From Arcuatula senhousia (lineage: Eukaryota; Mollusca; Bivalvia; Mytilida; Mytilidae): DNA of 64,000 nt. The notes below the pieces were generated by a model that was given only the letters and a program-made list of their open reading frames with translations, had not been told where the DNA came from and made no database searches. Both the position numbers and the translations under genes were made by a program. Positions 38,111 through 50,625 of the stretch are shown here, in pieces. Position 1 is the stretch's first letter. The number at the start of each line of letters is the position of its first letter. The stretch spans positions 2,294,001 to 2,358,000 of the forward strand of contig OZ020304.1 of assembly GCA_963971305.1 (NCBI GenBank). Direction: 5' to 3'.

Positions 38111-40264
38111 AAAGTTTCATTATTATTACCAAGCTTTCTAAATGAACAAAACACATAAGACAACATGATGAGACAGTTCGTTACTCCCATTTCAGTAAGC
38201 ACTTTGTCCTCGGCAGTATACAGAGACAGAAAATGGCAGAAATTTATTTAGTAACAGATGTAACAATTTAATGATAATAATATGAAATAAAATTCATTGT
38301 ATGATTTTGGGGTCAAAGCTCTTATCTTTGATAGGTGAAGATGATTTTTAAAGATTTTTTATGCATTTGTTATCAAAGTTCACAAGTAGGTTAGTCTTGT
38401 TCTTCATTTTTTTTTAAGAAATGTCAGTACCAAGTCCAGATCATTCTGATCTTTTAATTGTCATGTGTGTCTTCCTTTGTTTTGTCTTTTCCCTTGGACA
38501 TTTGAGATTAAGCACCAGAGTTTGTTAGTTTAGTATTACATGTGCATTTTTTCTACACTAAATGTCTATTCCACTCATCTGCCTTAAAAACATGTTTATC
38601 AAAATTGAGTTCTTTCTGTTATTAAATTTTGAATAAAAACAGAATCTTGGCATTGATTGAGTCCACAAATATACATTTTTAACACATAAAATAAACCTGT
38701 ATAAAAGATTCAATATATTTGCAAAATACAAATACCACAACGGGTAACAAAAATCGGTTATTAAATTTAATTACAGTATATTTCAAGGAGTAACCTCTCA
38801 TAATCAGCATTTGAACAAAACATTGGAAACATGTTTTTACACAAACATTCCCTAATGTAAATTTTTTGTGACTTTTTTCAATAACCGATAAGTTTGTTTG
38901 TTTGTTTTTTTTTGTTTTTTTTTTTTTGCCTTTGCGGTTAAGTTCCCCGCGCTTTTAAAGCACATGGCTAATTTGAATATCCGGCCAACATCGGATAGCC
39001 AATCAGAATAGATCTGACTAAGCCTCGTTCGAAAAAATCGGCCATTTTCTTCCAGGTTAAATTTCTCTTTCCTTCCCCTTTCCCTAAGATATCCCCTGTT
39101 TTCACATGTTTTGTAGAAAACTAAACATAACTTCAAACCAGTGTTAAGTTTGACACTATTGTTCGGCCTCAACCAATGGCAACCTGGTCAATTAACCAGT
39201 ACTTCCAAATTGTAAGTTAATAGTCGATGAAAAAAGTTATGACACAAAAAGTACAAACTGTGTTAGCATCACAAATTTTAAAGTTATTGTATAATATGAT
39301 AATAGGTGCAACCTAAAATGGGACGCAGTTTTAGAATATTGTAACGTTGCCAAAAAATGTCATGATCAAATCAATAACTAAAAACTACAAATATCGAATT
39401 ATTTGTGCAAATTACAAATATCTGTAACATTCTGAAATAGTGTCAAAATGTAATAGGATGACGTTGACGGGACGAAATAACCTTCTTTTGGTGTTACGTA
39501 ATCCATGACGTCATTTCCCGGTCAGAGTATATTCGCGCTCCAGCAGAAGTAAACAAAGCAACTTTTTTTCTGTCAGGTTTTGGGTGATTTTCTGTATACC
39601 AATATATCTTTTTAGAAGTATTGGGTGGAGAAAATTGATATAAAAACCTGGCGGAAAATGACAACTTGTTTCAAATTCAATCAGGATTTTGGAGAAGAAA
39701 AAAAACACTGGAACATGCACATGCACAGGATTGATTTAAAAATCTCCATGATCAGCTAAGGTAAGTATTCAGTGTTGTTAAGCTTTATTTAAAATATTGT
39801 CTTAAACATCGCCATAATTTGGTTGAATTACCAGTAAACCTAACGCACCTGTTTACAATGACCATTCTCGCGAGAACTTGGCGAGATCATTCATCTCTTT
39901 GACAACTAGAGTTTCATTGAAAATATATTTATAGAGTTTAGTTTTGACTTTCCATCCGTATTCTCCTGTACATTTTTAAAAGAAAATTAACTGTGGTTAT
40001 TAAATCTGTCAATTTTAAAATTTATTCCAAAAAAAGCATCGAATTTCTGGCCCCATAGAAATACATGCCTAGTGCGCTTGCGCGCACTCGGCACATCTGT
40101 TTCGAAAAAATTACAAACCATTAACTTTTGGAAATTTCTACATATGTGGGACTGCGTCCCATACTAACCTTAATGAGAGGCGGCTACAGAAAAGTAAGTA
40201 ATATTTATTTAAAGTCGTCATATTATATACAAAATAACAGAAACATGAGCTCTGTAGAGCTCTT
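38111..40264. other. Intergenic or intronic DNA, no firm gene
   Basis: Two unspliced minus-strand frames (38852-39172 and 39511-39726) have no recognisable domain. A good donor context AAGGTAAGT occurs at 39759-39767 after GC-richer sequence, so a plus-strand non-coding first exon near 39.5-39.76 kb is conceivable but unsupported. Confidence 0.3.
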
Positions 40265-40689
40265 TAAGGTTCTTCTAAATGAAAAATGGCTGCCATGCAT
40301 TTTCAATACAAAACTTTCAAAAAAATACACAGCCTAGATGAAATAAGTATTTGCTAAAATTATATTGAAATGAATGTTATACAATCTTATCTAAAGCAAG
40401 CTAGAAATAATTACAAATAAAAACTGTCTTTGAAGGTAAAATATTTAATATTTGTAAGGGTGCGCTCGAATAGTAGAATAGTAATCAGACGCACCTTACT
40501 TGTTTATGTAAATTAAATTGAATTAAGACTCATTGTGGGATTTTAAATACTAGCTTGCTCTGGGTATTGGTAAGTTAAATCTTATTAGACAGGTTTTGAA
40601 CAAAATACATTATTTGCTGGATCTGTGTATTTTTTTAAAGTTTTGTATTGACAATGCATGGCAGCCATTTTTCATTTAGAAGAACCTTA
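40265..40689. repeat. Inverted repeat with ~65-bp arms
   Basis: AAGGTTCTTCTAAATGAAAA starts the left arm (~40268-40332); the right arm (~40625-40689) is its near-perfect inverse. The arms also hold GGCTGCCATGCATT. The ~290-bp loop has no gene. The right arm abuts the 3' end of the LINE at 40690. Confidence 0.65.
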
Positions 40690-43060
40690 AACGACTGGAT
40701 ATTTTAAAACAAATAACAGACATGCAACGTACAAGACACATATATTGACACAAAGGAATAGCATATAAAAGCAGTTAAATTAGAGCAAAAAGTTATTTTT
40801 ACATCGCACACTATGTATTGGGATATATTTTATATTATATTATATTATATCATCAGAAAAGGTCCAAGAACAGTGACATAGTGTGCAATATAAAATCAAA
40901 CATAAAAGCAGACAGCACATCAAATAAAAATAAATAAAATAAAATAAAAGCAAGCAGTTAGGCTAGTACAAATTAGAACAATATAAAAAGCACTATAGCA
41001 GAATAGAAAAGAGCAGCAACAAAAAGCAAACTGGAGTAGCAGGCTTGAGATGATGGACATGAGGCAGGAAGAGTTAACGGCAGGCACTGCAAAAACATTT
41101 TTCTGTGAAACACCAGGTGGATATGAAATTTTTAAAATGACCAAAACCTGTTGAGTTCCTTGCCTCATTGGGCAAGGAGTTCCATATTCTGGCTGCCTCA
41201 TATCCAAAACTTCTCTTACCATACCTTGTAGTTCTTGGCTGTGGAATATCAGCTATGCCTTTGTACCTAAAATTATAGGAGTTATTCTTAAAATTTACCA
41301 GATCATGAAGAAATTTAGGTCCAGAATTTTGAAGTATTTTGAAGGTCTCTAATGCCATGGTTCTCATTCGACGTACTTTTAATGATGGTAGCTGAGATTT
41401 TTCAAGTAGTACATTATATGTGCTAATATAGTCATCGTAGATAAATCTAAGGGCATGCTCCTGTATTTTTTCAATTTTTTTGGTGTTACTTTCGGAGCAG
41501 AAGTGCCAAACTAGAGGACAATAGCTGAGATTTGACATGATGAATGAGTGGTATATAGTGAGTTTTGATAGTTTGTTTAAATGTGTACCAATACGTTTTA
41601 AGACATTAAGTTGTCTGGCTGCCTTTTTGCAAATATTTGATATATAGCTGTTAAAGTCCAGCTTAAAATCGATCGTGACACCAAGCAGCTTCACCTCCTC
41701 ATCACATTTTATGTTGTTGCCATTGAGGTTAAATGTTATACTTTTTGACTGTGTTTTTGAGCCAATGGCAATGGCCTGGAACTTTTCAGGGTTAGCCTGC
41801 ATTTTATTGAGTGAGAACCATGAGATTAGGGATTTACTATCTTCTTCCAGAGATGAAATAACTGTATCAAGAGATTTGTCAGATTTTGATAGGGTATTAT
41901 CATCAGCATAGTAATAAAGATCACATTTCTTCACAAAGAGAAAAATGTCATTAATAAAGATATTGAACAGCACTGGTCCCAAAATGGAACCCTGAGGGAC
42001 TCCCTTATATATATCAAGCATACTACTAATACTTTGGCCAATTTTTACACATTGTTTTCTGTTCGAGAGATAACTATGAAGAAGCTTAACAGCATTTTGA
42101 GTTAAACCATAATATTCTAACTTTAAAAGAAGTAAATCATGTGGAAGACAATCGAAGGCCTTACTAAGGTCCATTAAAATGGCTGCAAGGTACCTATCTT
42201 TGTCAAGAGCCTTTTTCCAGTCCTCCAGCACTTTAAGTAAAGTGGATTGACAGCCATATCCAGAACGAAAAGCAGCTAAGAATGGATTAAAAAAGTTTTC
42301 AAAATGCATTGAGAGCTGGTTTTCTATGGCTGATTCAAATATTTTAGATATAGCTGGAAGAACACTTACGGGCCTATAGTTGCCCTTTTCTAAGATATTA
42401 TTTTTCTTATGTCATGTATGTATTGGTGCCACTTGGGCAATTTTCAAAGGGTCTGGGAAAACAGCACTAGACAAAGACAGGTTTACAAGTTCAGTAATTG
42501 GCTTTGTAATTATTGGTTTAGCATAATGTAATATTTTGGGCGAAATGCCATCAATTCCAGTTGCTTTTTTTACATTTATTTTATTTTTGCGTTTACATAC
42601 AAAGGCTTCATCGACTGGTTGAAAGCTTAGTTTATTTATGTTATTATTTTGTAAAAATTCATCATCATAATGCTCTTTGATGGCTTTGATACTAGGGTGT
42701 TGATTATTTATCTCTATGTTTGTGTCTCCAATATTTTTTGCAACATTGACAAAAAATGTATTAAATGTTTCAGAAATGTTGTCTTGGTTTGTAATTATTT
42801 TGTCATTTTCCTGCAATATGGTGTCTTTTTCATTCTTGCTTCCTTTGTTCGTTAGGAATGGCTTGACAGTAGGCCAAAAGTCTTTTGCTTTTGGACCTCC
42901 AGAGCATCTCTCTACAAAGTAGTTGTTAATTGACTTGTTTTTAAGTTTTGTAACATGATTGCGTTGTTTCCTGTATTCTTCCCATGCTTTTGATGAATTA
43001 AATTTTTTGAAGTCTTATGACTTAAATTTTTTGCCGCACAGATCCAGTAAGTAAGATCAA
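40690..43060 (-). mobile_element. 5'-truncated Jockey/CR1-like non-LTR retrotransposon
   Basis: Contains a reverse transcriptase reading on the minus strand and a ~380-bp AT-rich 3' tail with TATAT and ATTTT runs (40800-40940). The endonuclease half is missing: coding similarity fades upstream of about 43020-43060, where a tandem repeat starts. No target duplication was identified. Confidence 0.75.
41074..43018 (-). pseudogene. Reverse transcriptase of the Jockey/CR1-like LINE, disrupted
   Basis: The frame runs from about 43018 through AWEEYRKQRNH, a typical connector before the RT, to KATGIDGISPKILHYAKPI (finger region), then an in-frame TGA at 42412-42414. Past it the same frame continues NYRPVSVLP, AFRSGYGCQSTL, MDLSKAFDCLPHDLL, GVPQGSILGPVLFNIF and the catalytic YADD, ending with the C-terminal region FGYEAARIWNSLP. 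An upstream in-frame stop also lies near 43018. All RT motifs 1-7 are in order. The element is dead by stop codon and 5' truncation but not old enough to lose its frame. Confidence 0.85.
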
Positions 43061-43084
43061 CTTTATATTTTTTGTATTTTGGTC

Positions 43085-43900
43085 CAAACTTAATATGAGG
43101 CAGGTTAAACCTGTGACGCTCCTGAAGTTTTTTGTTCGAAAACAAAAACAAACTAGTTTTTCTTGTGGGTTACGCATTCGTTTAATGACACCTAAAATTT
43201 TTAAAAAGACACCAAAAGTTCGGGAAAACAAGCGTGCTAAACTGGATGTTGAAGGAAAATTCAGCTCACTGTACAACTAAAATATTGACATTTCTACCAT
43301 TAGGTAATATGAGGCAGATTAAACCTCTGACGCTCCCAAAGTTACAGCATATCTTCAAATATGTTTGATGTTACATAAATTTCAAAATGTTTATAATACT
43401 ATGACTTGATTTGAAAATAAAAACTTACTAAATTTTCTTCAGCCAATTTCGGGTCCCTTGGGGCTTAATGACAATTGAAATTTTTAAATAAATAAGCGTT
43501 AAAAAGATATTGGAAGTGCAGGAAAACAAGCCTTAAAAAAATGTTGGAAGTGCAGGAAAACAAGCGTGAAAAAATGGACGTTGAAGGAAAATTCAACTTG
43601 TAGTACAACTGAATTGTTGACATTTCTACCATTAGCGTAATATGAGGCAGGTAAAACCTGCTACGCTTCCAAGGTTTCAATTAATTTAATATTTTGGTTC
43701 GAAAATAAAAACAAACTAGCTTTTCTTGTGGGTTACGTGAGTGTTTAATGACGTCTAAAATTTTCAAAGATTAAAACGTTAAAAAGACGCTGAAAGTTCG
43801 GGAAAACAAGCGCTTGCTACACCGGACGTTGAAGGAAAATTCAGCTCATAGTACAACTAAAATATTGACATTTCTACCATTATCGCTCCATTCGGGAGCG
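43085..43900. repeat. Three degenerate tandem units of ~215-330 bp
   Basis: TAATATGAGGCAG followed by an imperfect palindrome TTAAACCTGTGACGCT recurs at ~43091, 43306 and 43638. GAAGGAAAATTCA followed by ATTGACATTTCTACCATTA recurs near 43250-43300, 43585-43635 and 43828-43882. Unit length varies. No protein is encoded on either strand. Confidence 0.6.
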
Positions 43901-44109
43901 TATTATTATGTGTAATAACCATTTATTGCAAATGTGTTAAACAAATAAACATTTTGTTTTCTATCCATAATTACTCTTATATGAGAATGGCATTGCCCGT
44001 AAAGCTCACAAAGTTAGCAAAATAAAATCCATTCCATAGATATCTCTATAACATTGATGGGCATACACTAGAAAGACACAGCAAAGTAGCTGATAATAAA
44101 CTGAATAAA

Positions 44110-44655
44110 AAACTTGAAATGGAACCATCACATTGACCAGGTTACTAAGAAGGCAAATTCCACCATTGATTTTCTGCGAAGGATCCTTTACCATTGCCCG
44201 CCAGAGACTATTAAGCACTTTGCTATAAGACCGTAGTTAGACCAGTTATAGAGTATGGTAGCAGCATCTGGGACACCCATACTCAAGATAACATCAACAA
44301 ACTAGAAATGGTCCAAAGACATGCAGATCGAATGGTCTATAGAGACTACAGAGCCACCAGTTGTGTCACCCACATGCTACACCAACTCCAGTGGCAATCA
44401 CTGCATGAGGGCCGAGGCCAAGCTAGAGCCCTTTTGATGTTTCGCATATCCAACCACCTGATAGACATCCCAGCTACATTACATATCCCACTAGTGAAGA
44501 CAAGAGGAAATGGCATGACTTTCTACATCCCATATGCCAGAACGCTGACCTATCTGTCAGAAGTCATTCTTCCCAGACAGCATCAGGATATGGAATGCTC
44601 TGCCATCACCAACCATAGACATCTTCAAAACACACCGTCTGGCCATAGATTTGAC
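44110..44655 (+). pseudogene. 3' fragment of a LINE reverse transcriptase ORF
   Basis: Plus-strand translation in shifting frames gives NHHIDQVTKKANSTIDFLRR, then EYGSSIWDTHTQ, NINKLEMVQRHADRM, LHQLQWQSLHEGR and RISNHLIDIPATLHIP. This series is the C-terminal end of the many invertebrate LINE proteins used after the RT domain. At least one frameshift (~44230) breaks it. It ends tail-to-tail against the next LINE at ~44655. Confidence 0.7.
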
Positions 44656-47600
44656 TTACTTGACTTAAGCCTTTTGCACCAGGGAGGTACATAGGCCAGC
44701 AACAACACCTCTCCACCGTGTTCGGTTCTGGGCCATTCTAACGAGATCTTGCCATCTGTAACCCTCAGTGTCCATTTCGGCTTGAAGGTGTCTCCGCCAG
44801 GTGTTTCTTGGCCTTCCAACTTTCCTTTTTCCTTGAGGGTTCCATTGCAGAGCTTGCCTGGTGATTGAGTTGGCTGGTTTCCTGAGTGTGTGCCCAATCC
44901 ACCTCCATTTTCTTTTTGTTAACTCTGCTTCTATCGGTTGTTGTTTTGTCCTTTTCCATAGGTCGCTGTTGGTTATTTTTTCCGGCCATCTGATCTTTAA
45001 GATTTGCCTGAGACATTTGTTTATAAATACTTGTAGTTTGTTTAACAGACATTTGGTTGTTCTCCAGGTCTCGCAGCCGTACAGGAGGATGGTTTTGACG
45101 TTTGAGTCTGATTTTGGTGTTTGTAGTAATGTTTCCAGCTTTCCAAATAGGTGTCATCATTCTAAAAGCTGTCCTCGCTTTTCCTATGCGGCATTTAATG
45201 TCCTGTTCTGAGCCTCCCTTTGCGTCCATGACACTGCCAAGATATGTGAAGGAGTCTACTTCTTCCAAAGGAGTTGATTTAACTTCCAGACTTGCAAGGC
45301 TGTTGATGTTTGCCTTGAGCAGTTTGGTCTTCTTTGTGCTTATGATAAGGCCAGTCTCTGCTGCTCTCTGTTCTATTATTGACAGCTTATCCTTCATATG
45401 TTGGTGATTGTGAGATATAAGTGCGATGTCGTCTGCAAAATCTAAGTCATCTAGCTGTTCAGTGAGTGTCCACTGGATTCCATTTCTTCTGTTTGTAGTA
45501 GTCTGTCTCATGATCCAGTCAACTGCGAGTAAAAATAGGAATGGTGACAATAAACATCCCTGTCGAACCCCAGTTGTGATGTCAAATGGATCAGTCAGTT
45601 GACCTTCATGCATAATTCGACTTTGCATTCCTGTGTACGTGTTCTTTATGATGTTGATGAACTTATCAGGAATTCCATAATGGCCCATTAGCTGCCACAA
45701 CACTGACCTGTCTAGGCTATCAAATGCTTTTTGGTAATCGATGAAAACAACATAAAGTGATGAGTTGAATTCCAGTGATTGCTCCAAGATTATACGTAAG
45801 GTTGCTATCTGGTCAGCACATGATCTGTTTTGGCGAAATCCTGCTTGGTTGTCTCGCAGCTTCTGATCCACAGCTTTCTTCATGCGCTGCAGGATTATTC
45901 TGTTCAAGACTTTTCCTGGTACTGATAGGAGCATTATGCCTCTGTAGTTGTCGCAGATGCTGAGGTCACCTTTTTTGGGTAGTTTCACAAGGTGTCCTTC
46001 CTTCCAGTCTTGTGGAATGTCTTCTTCATTCCAGATCTTACCAATCAAGTCATACAATATTTTTGTTGATGTTTCTATATCAGCTTTTAGGACTTCTGCT
46101 GGTATACTGTCTGGACCTGCTGATTTGTTGTTTTTCAGAGTGTTGATGGCTTTGGTAATTTCAGCCTTAGTTGGTCGGTTGCAATTGATAGGTAATATCT
46201 CTCTAGCTGGTTGAATATCTGCAGGCTGAGTCGGTGGCTGTTGGTTTAACACCTCTTTGAAGTGCTCAACCCATCTTCTCATTTGGTCCTCTGTTGTTTT
46301 CAAGGTGTTTCCATCTTTATCTTTTACTGGCCTACCACCTTTCTTGGATTTGTTTGTCAGCATTCTGATGTTGTCATACAAGCCCTTGATGTTGTTTTGA
46401 CTGGCTGCTTCTTCTGCTTCCAAGGTTTTTATGAGATAAATTCTCGCTTATCTCGTCTAGCACTATTCTTCACAGCTTTGTCTGCTTCAGAGTACTGCTT
46501 TTGGGCCTTTTGCTCTTTCCAGTAGCCCTCAACTGACATTTGATCGTGCTCCCTGCTGTTAAGAATGGTAAACCGGTTTCTAATATCAATCTGGAATTCT
46601 TCTTGTATTCTTTTGTTCTTCAATTTTGAGACATCATATCGTTTTACAGCTTGTTCGCTATTTCTGTGCTTATTCAATTTAAGTTTGATGTTGGCAACAA
46701 GTAGGTGGTGATCTGATGCTGCATCTGCACCCCTTTTGACTCGAACGTCTTGAAGGCTTCATCTAAACCTCTTCGAGATACATACATGGTCTATTTGGTT
46801 TTCTGTTCTCAAGTCAGGAGAAACCCATGTTGCTAGATGGCATGTCTTGTGTGGAAAGACAGTACCTCCAATTAAAAGGTTGTATGTGGCGCAGAAACTG
46901 GCAAATAATTCTCCATTCTCGTTCATAGTGCCTAGACCTCTGGTTCCCATTATTTCTTCAAAACCGGTGTTATCAGATCCTACCTTTGCATTCATTAATC
47001 TCCAATGACGATTGTAATATCCTTTGTTCTTAGTTTCCTTGTTGTTTCTTCAAGAAGCTGATAGAAGTCTTCTTTTGTTTGATCATCTGCCTCATTTGTT
47101 GGAGCATAGCACTGAATGATGTTTAAGGATATTCTTTTATGGGTGGTCTTGAACTTCGCTGATATTATTCTTGGACTGACTGGTTCCCATCCAATTAGTG
47201 TTTTCTGTGCTTGTTTAGAAATCATGATGGCTACCCCTTCTGTATGTGTGGCCTGGTCCCCCACATGACCTGAATAGAGGATGGTCTCGCCTGATGTTAA
47301 GCACATCTGCCCTGTGTCTTTCCATCTTGCTTCAGCTATTCCTAATATCTCAATTCCATATCTCTGCATTTCTCTGGCAATAGTTCTAGATTTGCCTGTG
47401 ATGTTCATGGATCTTACATTCCAAGTTGCTATCTTGGTGATAGATTTAGGACTGAAAGGCTTCCGTCCAATGGTTTCCTTTCGGCTTTGGCCACCTGACA
47501 TCATACTCCTTCCATTAGAAGAACCTTTTCTCCCAAAATCTGATGTTGTAGTGTTGCTTTCTGTTTCTGTAATCAAAGGTACAACCAGTGAACAGCTGAT

Positions 47601-47860
47601 TGGCCTATCCACAGGTTCCAGTACTTTTTGTGAAGACCTCTGGATGCAGTCTTCCCCATACGGGCCACTGGCCGGTGGAATAAGATTTACTCTCATACGC
47701 CCTTTGCCGTTGTTGCTTTCCATTGCAATCTTCCGCCGGGGCCTTGGTCTCCCCACTATTTGTCCATAGCTGGATTGGTTTGGAATCAGAGTTTTCCTTC
47801 TCCTAGATGAGCTGCCGCCCAAGGCTAACGAGTCCCATCTACCCGAACATAGATTTACCC
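44656..47860 (-). mobile_element. Near full-length RTE-like non-LTR retrotransposon, decayed
   Basis: An AP-type endonuclease followed by a reverse transcriptase on the minus strand, then a short 3' end rich in AAGTCAAG units directly after the last stop (44665-44667). Coding order and the C-terminal KRKWRWIGHTLRKP-type ending fit RTE-like elements with a single ORF. It lies upstream (on the plus strand) of the orphan exons at 49.26 kb, perhaps in an intron of that gene. Confidence 0.75.
44665..47822 (-). pseudogene. Endonuclease-reverse transcriptase polyprotein, several frame breaks
   Basis: Endonuclease: ITKIATWNVRSM, ILGIAEARWKDTG, IIQCYAPTNEADD and IVIGD, then a one-base shift at ~46995, NAKVGSDN and ENQIDHVCISKRFR. 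An in-frame TGA at ~46759-46761 and a second shift at ~46425 precede the RT (46423-45102): AGPDSIPAEVLKA, NYRGIMLLS, FIDYQKAFDSLDR, GVRQGCLLSPFLFLLAVDWI, the catalytic FADD and a Y-L-G-S motif. A third shift near 45101 moves the C-terminal region into another frame (ILLYGCETWRTT). At least four inactivating changes are visible. The 162-codon and 116-codon plus-strand frames over it are shadows. Confidence 0.85.
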
Positions 47861-49259
47861 ACGGTTTTTAGCTGCACTGTATATATTTGATTTTGATCAC
47901 AATTACTGTTATCCCTGCGCCATGCTATATGTATGTTATACCATATTTGTCTGTATCAGAAAGGAAGATGGATAGAAAGGTTGACTTGGGTCAATAGGGG
48001 GAGATAATTAGGGATGATGTGATAGTATTTCCTGCCATTTTTTTTCACATATGTACATATTCACTTTTTTAAAACTTCCAAAAATCAGAATGAGGACAGA
48101 ACGATTTTTCTTTTATCATATCTAAATGCTCAATGAATTTTCATGAAACTTTCACAGAATGATTGTTACATTATTTTAATGTGCAGCTTCTGTTTTAGAT
48201 TATCATTGGATTGATATTTGGAATTGTATCGGGCTTGTGCATTTGTTAAAAAAAGAAAATCTGTCACTTTTTAGATTTCTCAGGAATCTTTGTAAAATTC
48301 TTGTAAGTTGCAAAATGAAGGGAAATTAATTTTATGTGCTCTTGGATTACAATTTGTATCTTGTCCCATAAGTCCAAAAATAAACACAGTAAAAAATGTT
48401 TTACATGGTAATTATGTCTGAAAACAGTATATAATAAACGATAAAGAGATGTGGAATAAGTGTAAGCGACACAACCAACATTAAAGAAACGGCAATTTAA
48501 AAATCACAAATGGAAAACAGCCAGCAGTCTTCAACATGACCAGAGGTCACTGCTTGCTGTCTTGCATTGACCATGTTGACCCAAAACTAAAAATACAATA
48601 CATAAGATTCAAACAAATCCCTAGATTATCAACGAAAGACCCATTTCTGGACATAGAACAAAGAACAGATAGTTGACAGGGACAAACAAAAGCATGTATA
48701 TGTCGTGTACAAGTTGTAAATGAGAATTGAATATGAAAGAAAAAAGGTTTTATGAAGTTTACAATCAAGTCAATAAAATACAATAAGTTTTACAAGCTTC
48801 CATGGCATAATGTTGGCAATATTAGTTCTTAGACTTTGATGTATTGATATCAGCAACAACACTTTAAATGTTTTTGTTTGGCACTTCAATTATACTATGA
48901 TAAAACATTAAGGTGAATATTTCTTACCAATGACATGCAGAATTTCAACAAAAAGTTTAAAATCTCATATGTGTTCTTTGGGATTGCATGTACTTGATGA
49001 AAGACAACCATGTCACATTTTGCCTTAACTTGTACAATTTATCTGTACATGTACAATATTGCAACTTGTACACAACATATATAGTACTACAATTTTCAAA
49101 GAAACTGTTCAATTACATGTAGGTTAAAAAAATGAGTTATGTAAGTCATGTACATTTGTAAACTAAAAAAAATAAAGTTTGGGTTTATTTGATGCCCTAT
49201 ATTTAGTAACAAATAATGTTAGTTCCAGATAATTATTGAATTTGTGGTTTATTTTACAG
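47861..49259. other. Non-coding, with a third copy of dispersed repeat F
   Basis: The only recognised content is repeat F at 48444-48700. The remainder is AT-rich and probably intronic if the exons at 49.26-50.0 kb belong to a gene starting further left. Confidence 0.35.
48444..48700 (+). repeat. Dispersed repeat F, copy 3
   Basis: AGAGATGTGGAATAAGTGTA, CAGTCTTCAACATGACC and GACAGGGACAAACAAAAGC match the copy at 36326 along its length. This is the longest copy. Confidence 0.6.
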
Positions 49260-50004
49260 CTGGATGATGCTTTACAGGACAGAGATGGATTAAAGGCAGC
49301 AGTATGTAATTTCTAAGAAAGCCGATTCCATACTTGTACATTTATTACGACTTTTGAAAGAAAACAATTTCAAACTTGGTTTCTTCATTCATGTATTTTG
49401 TTGTAAATATGCATTTTGTATGCACTTCGTTAAACAAGAACGTAATGGAGTAAGAATATTTTTTAACTGCCACAAAAAAAAAAACATTTTACTGCTGAAA
49501 TTAATAACAATTTAAATTTTCAACATGTATACCATAAAAAAAGTTCACATTGATTAAACTTTATAAATGTACAGTGACAGTATTATGTTTTTTGTTGCGT
49601 ACACATATTTTTATGGTTTTCTTTGGTCAGACAAATAATGAAATTTGATATCCATAATCCAATGATGAATAAGGAATACTCAGTCTTCTATGACGAAACT
49701 GTTAAAGTCACAAGTTCATAAATGATCAAAATCGACAAAAATTGATACATGTACCCACAAATGTTAGTCATTAAGACAGACCTTATCATCAAATACATTT
49801 GTACAGAAAAGAAGCTGATTGATCAACTAACCTTTCAGCAGATTTAAAATGAATTCAATCAAAGTAATAATTTTACTTGCAGGAATTAATATCCTTCCAA
49901 CACCCTCATATTCAGAACCCTAGATTACAAATAGAGAGTCCAGAATCCCAAGTCCAGAGAGTGTTTGCTTCTCCCTATGATGAACTTGTAGCAGCTCATC
50001 TGAG
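49260..50004 (+). CDS. Two internal exons of an unidentified plus-strand cellular gene (partial)
   Basis: Exon a 49260-49301 (14 codons, [14 protein letters not shown]) has acceptor TTATTTTACAG and donor GTATGT. Exon b 49883-50004 (40 codons plus two bases) has acceptor TTACTTGCAG and donor GTATGA. They join in phase 0 and are open throughout: [13 protein letters not shown], then [17 protein letters not shown] and AAHLR. Composition is protein-like and unlike the surrounding repeats. Neither upstream nor downstream exons could be fixed. Exon b is followed directly by the repeat array at 50170. I do not recognise the family; the first exon looks coiled-coil-like. The gene may extend in both directions beyond repeat-filled introns. 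Confidence 0.45.
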
Positions 50005-50169
50005 GTATGATTATGTTTGTTTGATGGTTGGGGTTTAAGATTTGTTTTCAACACACCTGGGCCATATGGGGGGGGGGTCAGATTTAATGGTGGAGGAAAC
50101 CAGAGTGCTGACAGAAAATCATTGTATGATAATATTGGCATAAATTAGAAATAAAAACTACATATTGAA

Positions 50170-50625
50170 GACTAGGTATAATTGTGTTGGGATGCCAACA
50201 CACAAGTCGCCCAAAATCGCCTTGGATAGAGTTCCATTCAAATCAGTGCATCAAAATAAGTCTAAAAATCAAATTTCGTTGAAATCGGACAAAGTTGACG
50301 TTTTTAGGGGGGCGGGTGTAGTAAAATGGCCGCCATTTTGAAACTGTAAGTCGGATTTCAAATCCGGTTGCAGATTTGAGCTCAGCATACCTGCTTTACC
50401 CAGATGACCAATTTTCAAGACGATCCGATAAAAAAAAATTTTCCGCCCACTTTTTCCGATGGCCGCCATTTTGAAATGGCGGCCATCTTGAAAATTTTAA
50501 AAGTGCATTACACAACTTTGAGTGACCCACTATCCAATCTCACAAGTGTTATTCAATTTCCTTGGACCATTTTCTTGTATTAGGGAGGACAAATTCTCGA
50601 TAAAGAATCAGAAGAATAATAACAA
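50170..50625 (+). repeat. Family C repeat, unit 1
   Basis: 5' hairpin 50183-50202 (8-bp stem, GATG loop), then AAGTCGCCCAAAA, the body with paired GCCGCCATTTTG motifs, and a 3' AATAATAA tail. No 3' hairpin cap. A minus-strand 66-codon frame through it is a by-product. Confidence 0.75.

Noticed and set aside
47281..47769. 162-codon plus-strand frame
   Set aside because: Shadow of the LINE endonuclease on the other strand.
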